Below are positions 19,001 to 29,254 of a stretch of DNA of 64,000 nucleotides, one piece after another. Source of the DNA: Macrostomum hystrix. Its lineage: Eukaryota > Platyhelminthes > Macrostomidae. The position numbers were made by a program, and so were the translations under genes. The notes under the pieces are model-generated. The model searched no databases. It worked only from the letters and a program-made list of their open reading frames with translations, and was not told the origin of the DNA. The first letter of the stretch is position 1. Each line of letters opens with the position of its first letter. The DNA lies in the NCBI GenBank assembly GCA_950097015.1, contig CATNEN010000038.1:25085001-25149000 (forward strand). The letters run 5' to 3'.

Positions 19001-21614
19001 TACTTATAAAAGACATGAAAGTAAATAGAAAAAACCCCGCTTAAAAAAACTACGTGAAAATGCATATTATCGCATACTAAAAGTAATACAATAAGCAAAT
19101 ATAGCCCGTAAAAAAAGAGAAAAACATGCTTGCACAGAGATCCAGAGATACAGAAATAAATTTGTGGCTGAAGGATCAGAGGAGAGAAATGGATAGTGGC
19201 TGAAGGATCAGGGGAGAGAAATGGGTGGTGGCTGAAGGATCAGGGGAGAGAAAAATGGGTGGTGGCTGAAGGATTAGGGGAGAGAGAAATGGGTGGTGGC
19301 TGAAGTATCAGGGGGGAGAGAGAAATGGGTGGGGGCTGAAGGATTAGGGGAGAGAGAAATGGGTGGTGGCTGAAGGATCAGGAGAGAGAGAAATGGGTGG
19401 TGGCTGAAGGATCAGGGGGGAGAGAGAAATGGGTGGTGGCTGAAGGATCAGGGGGGTGAGAGAAATGGGTGGTGGCTGAAGTATCAGGGGGGAGAGAGAA
19501 ATGGGTGGTGGCTGAAGGATCAGGGGGGGAGAGAGAAATGGGTGGTGGCTGAAGGATCAGAGAAGACGGTGTAGCCAGCTGGCCTTACCCTGTACAACAC
19601 AGGCAGCGTGAAATGCCACCGACTGCGGCCCAGCGCCGAAGGTTTCTCCGCCATCAGCCGCTGAGCCAGACGAAGATTCCGTTGGCAATCGAATTCGGGA
19701 CCATTGTCCGATGCGAAAGCTCCAGCGCCACAGATCTGGTTGGCACAGGTTTAAACCGGAATATCCGCCGAAGACGTACATGCCGCAGTCGTGCGCGCAG
19801 GCCGAATGACCGAATCGTGGGCCGGGACCGAAGCTATTTAAGTCGGCTGATTCGCTGCTAATAGCGGGTGAATTGTCCGAATTGACATCGGACAAGGCTA
19901 GCGTGACTGGCCAAACCAGCTGCCAATCTTCTGTGCGAAGGTTGAAGCGCCACAATTCATTGGTTGGCCTATCAGCGTAGCCTCCGAAGATATATAATTG
20001 ACCATTGTGCAGTACGGCGCTGTGATTTCTACGACTGCTAGGCTGCTGATGAGGATTCTGATGCTGCAGCGGAGACAACCGACCCGTAGAGGCTGTTGGG
20101 TTTGTTATAACAAACAAATGTTCAAATCTTTTTATACGATTTTAGGCAGTCATCGAACGTTAACAAGGAGCGAAAATCCACCTTTAGATGAGATAAGAAC
20201 TCCTGCTTCGGATGAGATAAGAACTCCTCCTTCGGATGAAATAAGAACTCCTCCTTCGGATGAAATAAGAACTCCTGCTTCAGAGATAAGAACTCCTCCT
20301 TCGGATGAGATAAGAACTCCTCCTTCGGATGAAATAAGAACTCCTGCTTCAGAGATAAGAACTCCTCCTTCGGATGAAATAAGAACTCCTGCTTCAGAGA
20401 TAAGAACTCCTGCTTCAGAGATAAGAACTCCTGCTTCAGAGATAAGAACTCCTGCTTTGGAGATAAGAACTCCTCCTTCAGAGATAAGAACTCCTGCTTC
20501 GGATGAGATAAGAACTCCTGCTTCGGATGAGATAAGAACTCCTGCTTCGGATGAGATAAGAACTCCTGCTTCGGATGAGATAAGAACTCCTGCTTCGGAT
20601 GAGATAAGAACTCCTGCTTCGGATGAGATAAGAACTCCTCCTTCGGATGAGATAAGAACTCCTTCTTCAGAGATAAGAACTCCTGCTTCAGAGATAAGAA
20701 CTCCTGCTTCAGAGATAAGAACTCCTGCTTCAGAGATAAGAACTCCTCCTTCAGAGACAAGAACTCCTGCTTCAGAGATAAGAACTCCTCCTTCAGAGAC
20801 AAGAACTCCTGCTTCAGAGACAAGAACTCCTCCTTCAGAGACAAGAACTCCTCCTTCAGAGACAAGAACTCCTCCTTCAGAGATAAGAACTCCTGCTTCA
20901 GAGACAAGAACTCCTCCTTCAGAGATAAGAACTCCTGATTCAGAGATAAGAACTCCTGATTCAGAGATAAGAACTCCTGCTTCAGAGATAAGAACTCCTG
21001 CTTCAGAGATAAGAACTCCTGCTTCAGAGATAAGAACTCCTGCTTTGGAGATAAAAACTTTTTACTATAAAAATAAGACATAGGATAATTTGCCAACAAT
21101 ATTTAAAAAACGATCAAAGCTTACCAACAGGTGCTACCAGCTGCTGATCGGTGGCAGCAGCAGCTACAACAGCTCCCGCCTGCCACTGTTTGCTAAGCCG
21201 CAGCCTTGGCGTAATAATCCACATTGGACAATCCGGATAACCGCCATGAGTGCCGCCAAACAGGTAGAGCCTACCGTTAGCTCCTGTCATTGTGTGACCG
21301 TCCAAGTGCGGCGGCGCGCAGCCAGTTAGGACTAGACGCTCCCAGCCGATACTGCTATGCCAACGCCATGTGTCCTTCAATGGTTGACGGCCGCGCCTGC
21401 CACCGTGAATGTAGAGCCAGCCATTCAACAGGGCGCTGGCTTGCTTCCAGCGGCCTAGCGGACTCGACTGAAGCTCATCGACGTCGCCACAATCGTCGTC
21501 GCGGCTGAGATTGTCGCCGATGTTGCCATCTAACTGCTGCTGCTGCTGGGCTGCAGCTCCGGGCCCAGTGATCTGAAGCCACTCAACTGAGTTACTAGTA
21601 TTCTGCTGCTGCTG
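16064..21614 (-). CDS. Kelch-repeat protein (3' three exons, 5' end unresolved)
   Basis: Three exons join with matching phases: 21125-21614 (acceptor tacag, donor GTAAGC), 19589-20092 (acceptor aacag, donor GTAAGG) and 16064-16647 (acceptor gcag, stop TGA). They total 525 residues. At least five kelch blades are visible: GRWKQASALLNGWLYIHGG, DGHTMTGANGRLYLFGG, NHSAVLHNGQLYIFGG, GHSACAHDCGMYVFGGYSG and FHAACVVQGHMLVFGGE, the last formed across the final splice junction. Each is followed by a W-containing strand such as NELWRFNLRTEDW. Kelch blades form a beta-propeller used for protein binding. Two short Gln runs and a low-complexity C terminus follow. No BTB or F-box domain is seen, so the subfamily is open. 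The first exon found starts with a Gln run in phase 0; upstream exons were not secured. Confidence 0.82.
16648..17227. other. Kelch intron, GC-rich part
   Basis: GC-rich intronic sequence (in kelch orientation upstream of the last exon). It contains a run of nine or more G near 16951. Open frames here reflect high GC content only. Confidence 0.4.
17228..17292 (-). repeat. tRNA-like SINE head or tRNA pseudogene
   Basis: On the minus strand it reads gggtcagcggctagcatcgc followed by ctgcctcgcactccaatgga and ctagttcgattctccc. This gives an A-box-like block and a B-box gttcgattc at tRNA spacing. The arms do not clearly pair into a full cloverleaf, so a functional tRNA is unlikely. Confidence 0.45.
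17365..17520 (-). repeat. SINE family B, partial
   Basis: It contains the conserved end gtacggctgttcagtccatg and the internal taacagctgggtgagctgaa block of family B, compared with 18660-18875. The tRNA-like head is missing or replaced. Confidence 0.65.
17521..18049. other. Kelch intron, AT-rich part
   Basis: AT-rich intronic sequence with no recognised element. Confidence 0.4.
18050..18388 (+). repeat. SINE family A, full-length with (ATT)n-like tail
   Basis: A complete copy: head ggtgagtggcagagcggtta, B box gttcgattcc, body cagacgatatgagaaagtca, tail ctcgcaattatgattattat. The AT-rich trinucleotide tail is typical of the 3' end of the family. It lies in the kelch intron, antisense to the gene. 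Confidence 0.85.
18660..18875 (-). repeat. SINE family B, full-length reference copy
   Basis: On the minus strand the head ggaggcgtagcctagtggct agrees with a tRNA A-box region, and cgggggttcgcttcc is B-box-like. The body contains cgtttagcaagacacctaac and the 3' end gtccatggactgaacagccg. Other copies in the window share these blocks, with family-wide conservation at the gtccatggactg end. Confidence 0.75.
18876..19149. other. Kelch intron, AT-rich
   Basis: No recognised feature. Confidence 0.35.
19150..19556. repeat. 32-36-bp purine-rich minisatellite, about 11 copies
   Basis: The unit contains gaaatgggtggtggctgaag and gatcaggggagaga, with variation in the G run that makes the unit 32 to 36 bp. 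It ends 33 bp from the kelch exon at 19589, on the donor side. Confidence 0.88.
20175..21055. repeat. 21/24-bp minisatellite, about 38 copies
   Basis: Two unit lengths are mixed: agataagaactcctgcttca with one more base (21 bp), and a 24-bp form with an added gat (cttcggatgagataag). Both are multiples of three, so both strands carry long open frames. The array fills most of the kelch intron between the exons at 20092 and 21125. Confidence 0.93.
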
Positions 21615-23225
21615 CTGTACGAATCAGAGAGGCAATAATGATTAGGCAAGGTGATATAAATTTGATATTGACTATCCGAATGTCGAGTAAGCAATTTTTA
21701 TTATAATCCAGCCTATAGATCTGTTCGATCTCAGGAAAATCTCAGAATTTAGTGGGATTAAACCTAACCTGAGGATCCGGAAAGGTTAACTGAAATCTGA
21801 GACTCTGAAGTTGTAAGGTTTGTCTTTTAAGCAAAGCAAAGCACAATTCAAAATATTTTTCAGTTGAAGTGTTAATTTAATGTTTAACTGTTATCACTCA
21901 AAGACTCAAAATCAATAATATGACAAGCTATTAAAGACTTGAATTGGTATCTGCATTTAGCAACATTCAGACCAATAACCACACGCTGATGCAATCATTA
22001 TTGTTTTCATTTATAACTATATTATTTTATACATATTCAAATGGTGTTACCATATACAATTTTACTTTTAAAGGCTTTTTGTAGATTTTTTGACATCAAT
22101 GCACTGCATTCGATGCCATATTGATTTTTATTAATAAAAACCTACTGTTAAAAATAACTTTATCTAAATTTACCAGTGAACACAACCGAGAATATGGTGA
22201 CACATGAACTGCATCAGTGCAAAATAAAGCCTGAGAAATAGAAATGTTGACATAAATTGTTTAACCTAGCTTTATATTTACAGAACTCACATATTTATTT
22301 GATTTATAAATAATTTTAAAGGATTTGGCAGGTAGGCTTAACAGGTTATTGTAAGATAATAAAACCAAATCTTACCTTAATTCTTGATGCAAATGCACTT
22401 GTATAGTCATACATAGACATGTATTAAATATTGTGCAGAATTATTTTACTTGTCCAGCCAATGTCACTTGTTGCAAATTAGCTGCAGATGAAAAATGAAT
22501 ATTAAGTAAAAATCTAATAAGTAGTACACGGATCAAGTTAAATGTACTAGCAAAGAAACATGCCCATTCCTTAACAAAAAGTGAGAACTAACTTGGGTTG
22601 CTCATCGGCAAAAGGTGACTAATGTATCAGCATTTCTTATATAGGCTTTATTGGCTAAATTTCTTGCTATAATTAATGACAATAATCTATATTGCTGCGA
22701 CAAATGGATTTTTATAAAACAAATAAAAAAATGTGATGAAACTTTTGGCAATCGTGCTCTATTGGAATAAATATCAAAAACCTGCGGACGCAGGGCATGG
22801 GTATAAAAAATCTGGCTCCAAAGCACGACGCAACACAAAATGCTAGGGCCTATAATAACCTAACCAACTAACTACACTTTATAAAAAAAGAAAAGCTCGC
22901 ATGCTATGGCGTGATGCCCTGAAATTTGATGCGATACCAAAAAAGTCTGAAAATCGATGGACAGTCGGATGCAATTTGTCAACTTATTCCAATATGGCAA
23001 TTGTGCAATTTATTATATGCCTATTAACAAATTTGAATATTCCTATATAGATTATAGATTATTCTTGAAGCAATATGCTATTGGCAAAATGCTAATATGA
23101 AATTACTAACTAGGACTAGGTTTACTGTGTTTGCCTAGTTAATAGTGCTTGCTATAGTCTGTTTTAATTTAGTGTGACAAACTTGCCAGGGTGACAAATA
23201 AATTGATGGGTATACCTGGGGCTAC
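21615..23225. other. Kelch upstream intron or flank
   Basis: AT-rich DNA. No exon found that joins to the kelch exon at 21614 in phase 0. Confidence 0.4.
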
Positions 23226-23317
23226 CACAATTGTCGGAACCAACATTGGTGGGCTCCTTCATTGATGGCTCTTATATACAGCTGGCCAAGATAGTGCAGC
23301 TCACCTACTTTTGGTCC
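23226..23317 (-). CDS. Possible upstream kelch exon
   Basis: After an acceptor-like ttctcag, a 31-residue open frame begins GPKVGELHYLGQLYI and ends HQCWFRQLW before TAG. A pattern of LYI then QLW, joined to the next exon's QQQQNTSNSVEWLQITG, would fit one kelch blade. However the nearest GT donor (TG|GTAGCC) leaves two bases and does not match the phase-0 acceptor at 21614. The call is weak. Confidence 0.22.
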
Positions 23318-23526
23318 CTGAGAAGTGAGAACAAGACAGTGATTTTCTTCTGAATGACTGAACACATGTGTCATGACTATTTTGAATCATTTCTGTTTGT
23401 TGTTCTATGTTCAATTCATATTTTTTAGATTTTCCATTAATGAAGAAGTACAATTTCAAAAGGAAAAATAATTATGCAAAGCAAAGTTAAACATAGCTAA
23501 TTTGTGACTAGTCATAAAAAACAGTA

Positions 23527-23952
23527 CCTAGACACTTCGTCATCCAGATGATGATCTGTCCAATATCTTAGAGGGTGGATGACAAGGAGACTTAGACTTG
23601 TGGACATTTCGTCATCTATAGGCCTAAAACAAAAGTTTTCAAAGTTAGAACAGAACCACCCCTCACCACCCCTCCTTACATCATGTTGGCACCTATCTTT
23701 TAACTCTTATAATGAAATCCATTTTGAAACCTCTTTTTGACAATTTAGAGTGTGAAGTGTGTTCACACCTCTGCTCCACCACCCCACCCTCACTTTATTG
23801 ATGATGAACTTGATTGCTTGTTATGCCTATTAAGATGACGAACTGACCAAACTTAAAAGCATGCCAATTGGCTGGATAACAAAGTGTCCTACCTTCCAAG
23901 TGGATGACGAAGTTGTAAGATGATGAAGTTGTAAGATGACAAAGTGTCTAGG
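23527..23952. mobile_element. Non-autonomous inverted-repeat element 1 (426 bp)
   Basis: It starts cctagacacttcgtcatcca and ends gatgacaaagtgtctagg, giving terminal inverted repeats of about 18 bp with one mismatch. It is flanked by AGTA on both sides (23523-23526 and 23953-23956), a possible 4-bp target-site duplication. There is no coding capacity. Confidence 0.55.
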
Positions 23953-23969
23953 AGTAGGATCCTAAAAAC

Positions 23970-24457
23970 GGTCCCAGGTCATTTCGGTGACAAGACATTT
24001 CGGTGACAGTCATTTTGGTGACAGAATTGGTCAGTTTGGTGACAACTATTTTTGCACCTAAATATGCTGAGAAAACAGCCTTCCACGATCCAGCAGCTGC
24101 TTAAAGCCTACACTCGCCTTGTCAATCCAAAACTTGAAAAAAGATTATTATACACATTAGGAACGAATAACTATTGAAACTATTGACTACTCATTAAATA
24201 ATTTAATAATTTAACTCATTTAAAGTAAAACCCAGACTTATTCAGAGCGATGCAGCTTCTTATTAATACTTTTAGCATTATTTAATTAATACTTTATAAG
24301 TGTGCATAGTTAAAATGGAAGGCCGTTTTTTAGCATATTTAGGTGCAAAAATAGGCCTAGTTGTCACCAATCTGACTAATTATGTCACTGAAATGACTTG
24401 AGTTGTCACCGAAATGACTGTCACCGAAATGTCTTGTCACCGAAATGACCTGGGACC
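23970..24457. mobile_element. Non-autonomous inverted-repeat element 2 (488 bp)
   Basis: The ends are ggtcccaggtcatttcggtg and its reverse complement caccgaaatgacctgggacc. The inverted similarity continues inwards for well over 100 bp, to gcacctaaatatgct. CTAAAAAC flanks both ends (23962-23969 and 24458-24465), an 8-bp target-site duplication. It could also be read as 9 bp (CCTAAAAAC). Eight bases would suggest hAT-type and nine Mutator-type transposition. No transposase is encoded. Each arm repeats the motif catttcggtgaca several times. Confidence 0.75.
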
Positions 24458-24465
24458 CTAAAAAC

Positions 24466-25163
24466 AGCCCAATATATAGTTCAATGCATGACATGCTTAT
24501 AAATTTTATGAAATGCATAACTTAACATTGTGATAGATAGGCCTAGCTAGTTATGCTTGAAATCAATTGTAGAACTGTAAATTTAATAATTGACTATAGA
24601 CCATAAGTAGGCCTAATGAAGCCATGAAGCCATGCCGCATGGTGTTAGGCCTAGTAGGCCTAATGTCGTTATGCATCCTGCATGAGTCAGAGAACACTAT
24701 ACACTGAGGGCCTCTCAGTGAACATTCATGTCAAAATTTATTGGAAATTGGAAATACACAAATTATCAGCCTGTCTTTAGTTATATGAAAGCCTGTCCTT
24801 CAGGCTCAATTTAATTTTGTACACCAGTTAGCTAGCTAAGCTCTTGATCCAAGCCTTGATGTAAGATGTCTTGGAAAGCAGCCGAAAAGGAAAGTAGCTT
24901 TACACGCTATATAATATATCTAACTAATATCAGATGATATATATCTCATATATCTAACTTAGGTACGTAATCTTTTAGCTAAAAAGGAGCAGAGTATTCA
25001 ATAAAATAAATGAGATGTTTTAACGCGCAAAAATCGTGCGTTTAAATTCTTTTTTTCTAAGAAAGTCCTGCTCCTTGTAAACCACAGTTTAACTTACTTA
25101 CTTGCTTTTGCATATAATTAACTTTTATTTTTAACTGCATATACTCGGCCTGAAAATTTTACA
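24466..25163. other. Intergenic and FMC1 upstream region
   Basis: AT-rich DNA between the inverted-repeat elements and the FMC1 start. The FMC1 promoter should lie in the last few hundred bases, but no motif was recognised. Confidence 0.35.
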
Positions 25164-27840
25164 ATGGCTGCTAAAAAGCTGTATAGACATGTCTTACAGG
25201 CCGTGCTTAATAATAGGTATCGGTCTGTTTCTCAGCAGTCGGAAAAACTTTCTTTGGTAAGTAAACAGGGTGCATAGACCCTGCTAAGTTGCTAGCGAGC
25301 TAAATTGTGTTCTTTTTAATCAAAGTAGCGAGTTTACGGTAGCCCTTACTAGTTGTCCTTGCATTTCGTTAATTAGTGCCATGCATTTCAGCGCCAGGTA
25401 TTTCAGTAGGTCCACCACTCAATCTGTTGCTGTTCATGTGTTAACGAGTATACTCATACCTTATTAAAGAATATATTTTTGAAGAGCAAGTTTATTGAAG
25501 ACTCTGGCCATACTATTGCATTTTTTGCACTTTGCACATTAGATGGCTAAGTTTACATGGCTACAATGTCCATGGTGCATTTCACATAAAATATTTAGGA
25601 TATTTTTTACATGGATTAAAGTCTAAAAAGTAAATATCTGAGTAAAATATAGATTTTTGCATGTCTAGTGTATCAGCATGGTTTAATTTATAATTAATAA
25701 TATTCCATATAAATTTTCTTCATATTAGTGCATACATGGAATCAACCAGCTAAATCTATAGAAATCTAAGATAAACTTTTTGACATTGTTGGTCATTTCT
25801 AAAAAAGTAATTTTCAGTACATCTGCTTGATATATAAATCGAATTTCAACCACAAAAAGTATTTTTCTTTTGTATTTTTGGGGTCTTTTGTGATATCTTC
25901 TTAAATATTTAATAGGCTTTTTTATAGGTAGGCCTAATTTCAATGAATTTTAACTAGTGATGTCTATTTTTGTGGATTTGGTCTCTATAGATACAACAAG
26001 GCAGTGGCTTGAGATCTGGCACTGGACCCTGGGATTATTAGTTCTATGCTCTACCAACTGAGCTAGCCAAACTTATCAACTGAAGCTATAAATGTTGCAT
26101 ATGTTTAAGAAAAAACAGTTGGATCTCTAGCCATTTAACATTAGGGTCTGTTGCCAGATGTCTAGCCATTTCCATACAACAATTTGTGCATGTTTATAGA
26201 AAAAATTATGTGATTTCCTGTTAGTAATCTTAAAAAATAGTAATCTATTGTGTAAATTTCAATTCAAAATCAAGTGCTAGATCATGGCTATTGACAGTCT
26301 AAAATTTGGCTATTTTATTTCTTTAGCACTGCTTTGCACTATTATACAGTTAGACAAAGCAGTGAATAAAATGGGCCAACATATAAAAAGTAAAAAATCT
26401 CTTTAAAATTTTTGGAAGCTTTCTCCATTTGCATAATCTAAATTTCAAACATCACAGGCAGGTAAGCATTTTTAAAAGATAATTTAAGGATACATTTTAT
26501 CATTTGGTAGGTTTAATATTGTATCTGACACTGTTGTTACTGTCCACTCATTATATTTTGAATTCGCAAAGTTTGGACCTAAATGTAAATATTTTTCATG
26601 TATAGGGTATCTGTTCACACTATAGTATTTTAGCAACTAAGATAACTACATAAGTAATTAATATCTGATATGGTTTATTTATTATATTTTACTTCAATTC
26701 TGAAATCGCAGGTGATACAACAGGACCCTCTGGTGCGTTACATCACTGGCGAGTTTAAACGACACCAGGCCACCCAGGAGATCAACTGTAAAGCGCGTAA
26801 TGAAGCAGCTTTTCTGGCTGACACATATCGCTGCTATCTGACTAGCTGGCAGAAGCATCAGGTTCGCGTGCACTTCAGTTCCTGTTGTTATCTATACAAT
26901 CTTGTTTATTTAGTTTTTAAATTCTATGAAGTGTTTTCACAGACACGAAGTTTTATTAACCTAAAAAATACAACAGCGGTTATATCACAACTTCGTTGCA
27001 TATTTATGTACGAGCTGAGAGGCATGTCAGTGTTAAAAATGTGGTTAACGCCTTTGCTTCTCGCACCAAGGTCCCTGAGCTCGATTCCGCGGCGAGGCCA
27101 CATTTATTTGGGGCGCAGCCGCGGAGAGAAGGCTTGGGGCTTGTCGTGCAATTTACGCCCTTGAGGTCCAACATCCAGGTAAATTTACACTGCCTGACGT
27201 TGAGAAAGTCAGGGCAGATGTACACACATGTGAGAGCGTGTGCCTGCGTACAGTATCTGTGTGCTCAGTGTGCTCAAGAGTCAGCGAAATGGGTAGAATT
27301 GCCTCCTCGCTGGCTGCGGGTCTAGTGTCACCAAATGATGTGCCATTGCATAAAATTTCACTTTGAGGCAATAGCCTTCAGGCACTCGTCGGCCATTGCA
27401 TAGAATTTATTGCCCCGTGGCAATGGGGTTGTTAAAAAATTTAACCAATGAAGCTCATTGGAAGGCCATTGCCTTAAACTCTGACTTCCGATGAATCCCA
27501 TTGCCCACAGCCATCCTGCAATTAATTATATAAATATCGGAATGTTTATTTTTTTACGTTGTGAAGTGATATACGAGTATCTCGACTTTGTGATATTTCG
27601 GGTTTCATAAATTCCCAGCTTTGTGAGAAATTCCGACGTGAAATTTAGAATTTATGAAGTTTTGTGAAAAGCTTCATTTTTTAATATAAAAATAAATATT
27701 TAAACTAAATTGATATTTCATTGATATTTATTCATCTGCAGTCGCTGATTGACACATATGGCAGCAAAGGCGAGCGATCGGCTAAGCAGGCTGCGCGATT
27801 GGTTGGCCTAGAACTGCCTGAAACTCCGACAAATCACTGA
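25164..27840 (+). CDS. FMC1: ATP synthase assembly factor FMC1 homologue
   Basis: Three exons in phase 0: 25164-25256 (31 codons, donor GTAAGT), 26712-26861 (50 codons, donor GTTCGC) and 27742-27840 (32 codons plus TGA). The 113-residue product equals the length of human FMC1. Diagnostic stretches are LVRYITGEFKRHQ, the helix with KARNEAAFLADTYRCYL, and GSKGERSAKQAARLVGLELP, which parallels the GKGERSxxxxAxLVGLxLP signature. The family belongs to the LYR-type small mitochondrial proteins and assists assembly of the F1 sector of ATP synthase in the matrix. The donor of exon 2 is non-consensus after GT, but the phases and homology support it. A SINE lies in intron 2. The last 42 coding bases are the first unit of a tandem repeat. 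Confidence 0.9.
26000..26072 (-). repeat. Decayed tRNA-like sequence (Ile- or Lys-like)
   Basis: On the minus strand it reads ggctagctcagttggtagag and then catagaactaataatccca, very close to the D-arm and anticodon-arm region of elongator tRNAs, with AAT in the anticodon position. The TpsiC arm is broken (ccagtgccagatctcaagcc) and the acceptor stem does not pair. It is a pseudogene or SINE remnant in FMC1 intron 1. Confidence 0.45.
27045..27525 (+). repeat. SINE family A, head-truncated, with a 155-bp insertion in its tail
   Basis: The SINE starts part-way through the head (ggttaacgcctttgcttctc) and continues normally to gatgtgccattgc at 27349. Its tail resumes as ccattgcccacagccatcc at 27498. 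The 155 bp between are flanked by CCATTGC on both sides (27343-27349 and 27498-27504). The inserted piece contains further CCATTGC and GCAATGG pairs and is AT-rich. Confidence 0.7.
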
Positions 27841-28008
27841 TTGGCCGGCCTAGAACTGCCTGAAACTCCGACCAATCACTGATTGGCTGGCATAGAACTG
27901 CCTGAAACTCCTACTAATCGCTGATTGGCTGGCATAGAACTGCCTGAAACTCCTACTAATCGCTGATTGGCTGGCCTAGAACTGCCTAAAACTCCCACTA
28001 ATCACTGA
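27799..28008 (+). repeat. 42-bp tandem repeat derived from the FMC1 stop-codon region (5 copies)
   Basis: Five consecutive 42-bp units: 27799-27840 (coding, ends at the stop), then 27841-27882, 27883-27924, 27925-27966 and 27967-28008. Each unit reads in the FMC1 frame as L(V/A)G(L/I)ELPETPTN(H/R) followed by TGA. The first unit is the true C terminus of FMC1, so the array arose by amplification of coding sequence into the 3' untranslated region. Confidence 0.9.
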
Positions 28009-28616
28009 TTGGAGTCGGTTTTTTAGCACAACCTTTAAATAGAAAATTTAGCAAACTGTTACAATTATTAAATAGCGTCTTCAATATCCGTTGTATTTAT
28101 TTCTGTATATTTACTATGCGCTAATTGCTATAAAACATCTAAATTAACGCATGAAATGTGTCTAGTTGTTTTTTCGCACACTGTTTGTCTTGTCTTCTTT
28201 TATTTTTCAATTCATTCGATTATCGTTTATTGTTGGATATTCAAGCTTAAGCCTAAGTTAAGCTAGGCCAGATGTGCAGACAGTGGCACAGGAGAAATTT
28301 CCAGATAGGCTTTGGGAACTGGCACAACAAAAGACTTAGACTCGCACCACGGTTTGAGTTTTGCCCTCGCGTGTCTCATATTTATGGCTGTTTCGGACCC
28401 CTTCCTGCTCTGCCATTGGCTGTGGCCATTCAAGCGCTCTCATTGGTTGGAATGATTAGACAGGCGGAATTGCCGTGGAAAAACCATGAAAATACAGGCC
28501 ACAGTTGTCCCTATATCGACGCCTAAAGATTCCAAAAACTAATTACTATCTATTGGGACAGAGACTAAGCTAGACCATACAGAGGCGAGTGGGAACAAGA
28601 TACTAAGCCTACGTGG
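28009..28616. promoter_or_regulatory. FMC1-RBX1 interval with CCAAT-type elements upstream of RBX1
   Basis: This 600-bp interval holds the presumed RBX1 promoter. ATTGG (CCAAT on the minus strand) occurs at about 28415 and 28442. The segment 28437-28499 (ctctcattggttgga, then ccgtggaaaaacc) is clearly related to 62718-62780 upstream of unc-13, on the other strand, which suggests a shared promoter-type element or a dispersed repeat. Confidence 0.4.
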
Positions 28617-28964
28617 ATGTCGAACCTTCAGCTCGACATGGATGTGGACGGTCCCCAGGGCGCTTCATCGTCGGCTACCTCCGGAAGTCAGCGCAAACGC
28701 TTCGAAGTGAAGAAATGGAACGCTGTGGCACTGTGGGCCTGGGATATCCAGGTGGACACCTGCGCAATATGCCGCAATCACATCATGGATCTGTGCATCG
28801 AGTGCCAAGCTAATCAGGCCTCAGCAACTAGCGAAGAGTGCACGGTAGCTTGGGGCGTGTGCAATCACGCCTTTCATTTTCACTGCATATCGCGTTGGCT
28901 GAAGACTCGCCAGGTCTGTCCGTTGGATAATCGCGAATGGGAATTTCAGAAATATGGCCACTGA
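28617..28964 (+). CDS. RBX1: RING-box protein 1 (ROC1)
   Basis: A single-exon 115-residue protein, close to the usual 108. The conserved block begins [20 protein letters not shown], followed by a RING-H2 zinc-binding set: CAIC, a DLCIECQ segment, [21 protein letters not shown], and the C-terminal [11 protein letters not shown], all hallmarks of RBX1. It is the RING subunit of cullin-RING (SCF-type) ubiquitin ligases; it binds the cullin C terminus through its N-terminal strand and recruits the E2, in nucleus and cytosol. WNAVALW is the cullin-binding strand. The N-terminal 20 residues are variable in the family. The variant RBX2 is less likely because of the TCAIC and [11 protein letters not shown] sequences. 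Confidence 0.96.
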   Translation: MSNLQLDMDVDGPQGASSSATSGSQRKRFEVKKWNAVALWAWDIQVDTCAICRNHIMDLCIECQANQASATSEECTVAWGVCNHAFHFHCISRWLKTRQVCPLDNREWEFQKYGH

Positions 28965-29136
28965 TAAAACTGTCAATCAATTGGTGGTTTTTTCAACGGA
29001 TTCTAAATTTTCTAATTTATTTAAAACCCCTATCATGAGTTTTTGTATGATAATTTGAATCCCTGTTTATTAACCACACGTATAAAATTCGTAATGTGTT
29101 AAACGATATAAAAATTATAAAATAAAATATTGACCA

Positions 29137-29142
29137 AATAAA
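29137..29142 (+). promoter_or_regulatory. Polyadenylation signal after RBX1
   Basis: AATAAA about 170 bases beyond the RBX1 stop, with another AATAAA at 29121-29126 in an AT-rich context. Confidence 0.5.
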
Positions 29143-29254
29143 GTTTGTTGGCAAATGGCAATTGCTGTTTTTGTTTTTTCTATTGTCTGCATTTTAATCT
29201 ACCTTTCTAGCTCATATCGTTAAAATAAGCTTTATGAATAGCTGACTTAGAGGG

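Noticed and set aside
26000-26072. Functional tRNA gene
   Set aside because: D-arm and anticodon arm look right, but the T arm and acceptor stem do not pair.
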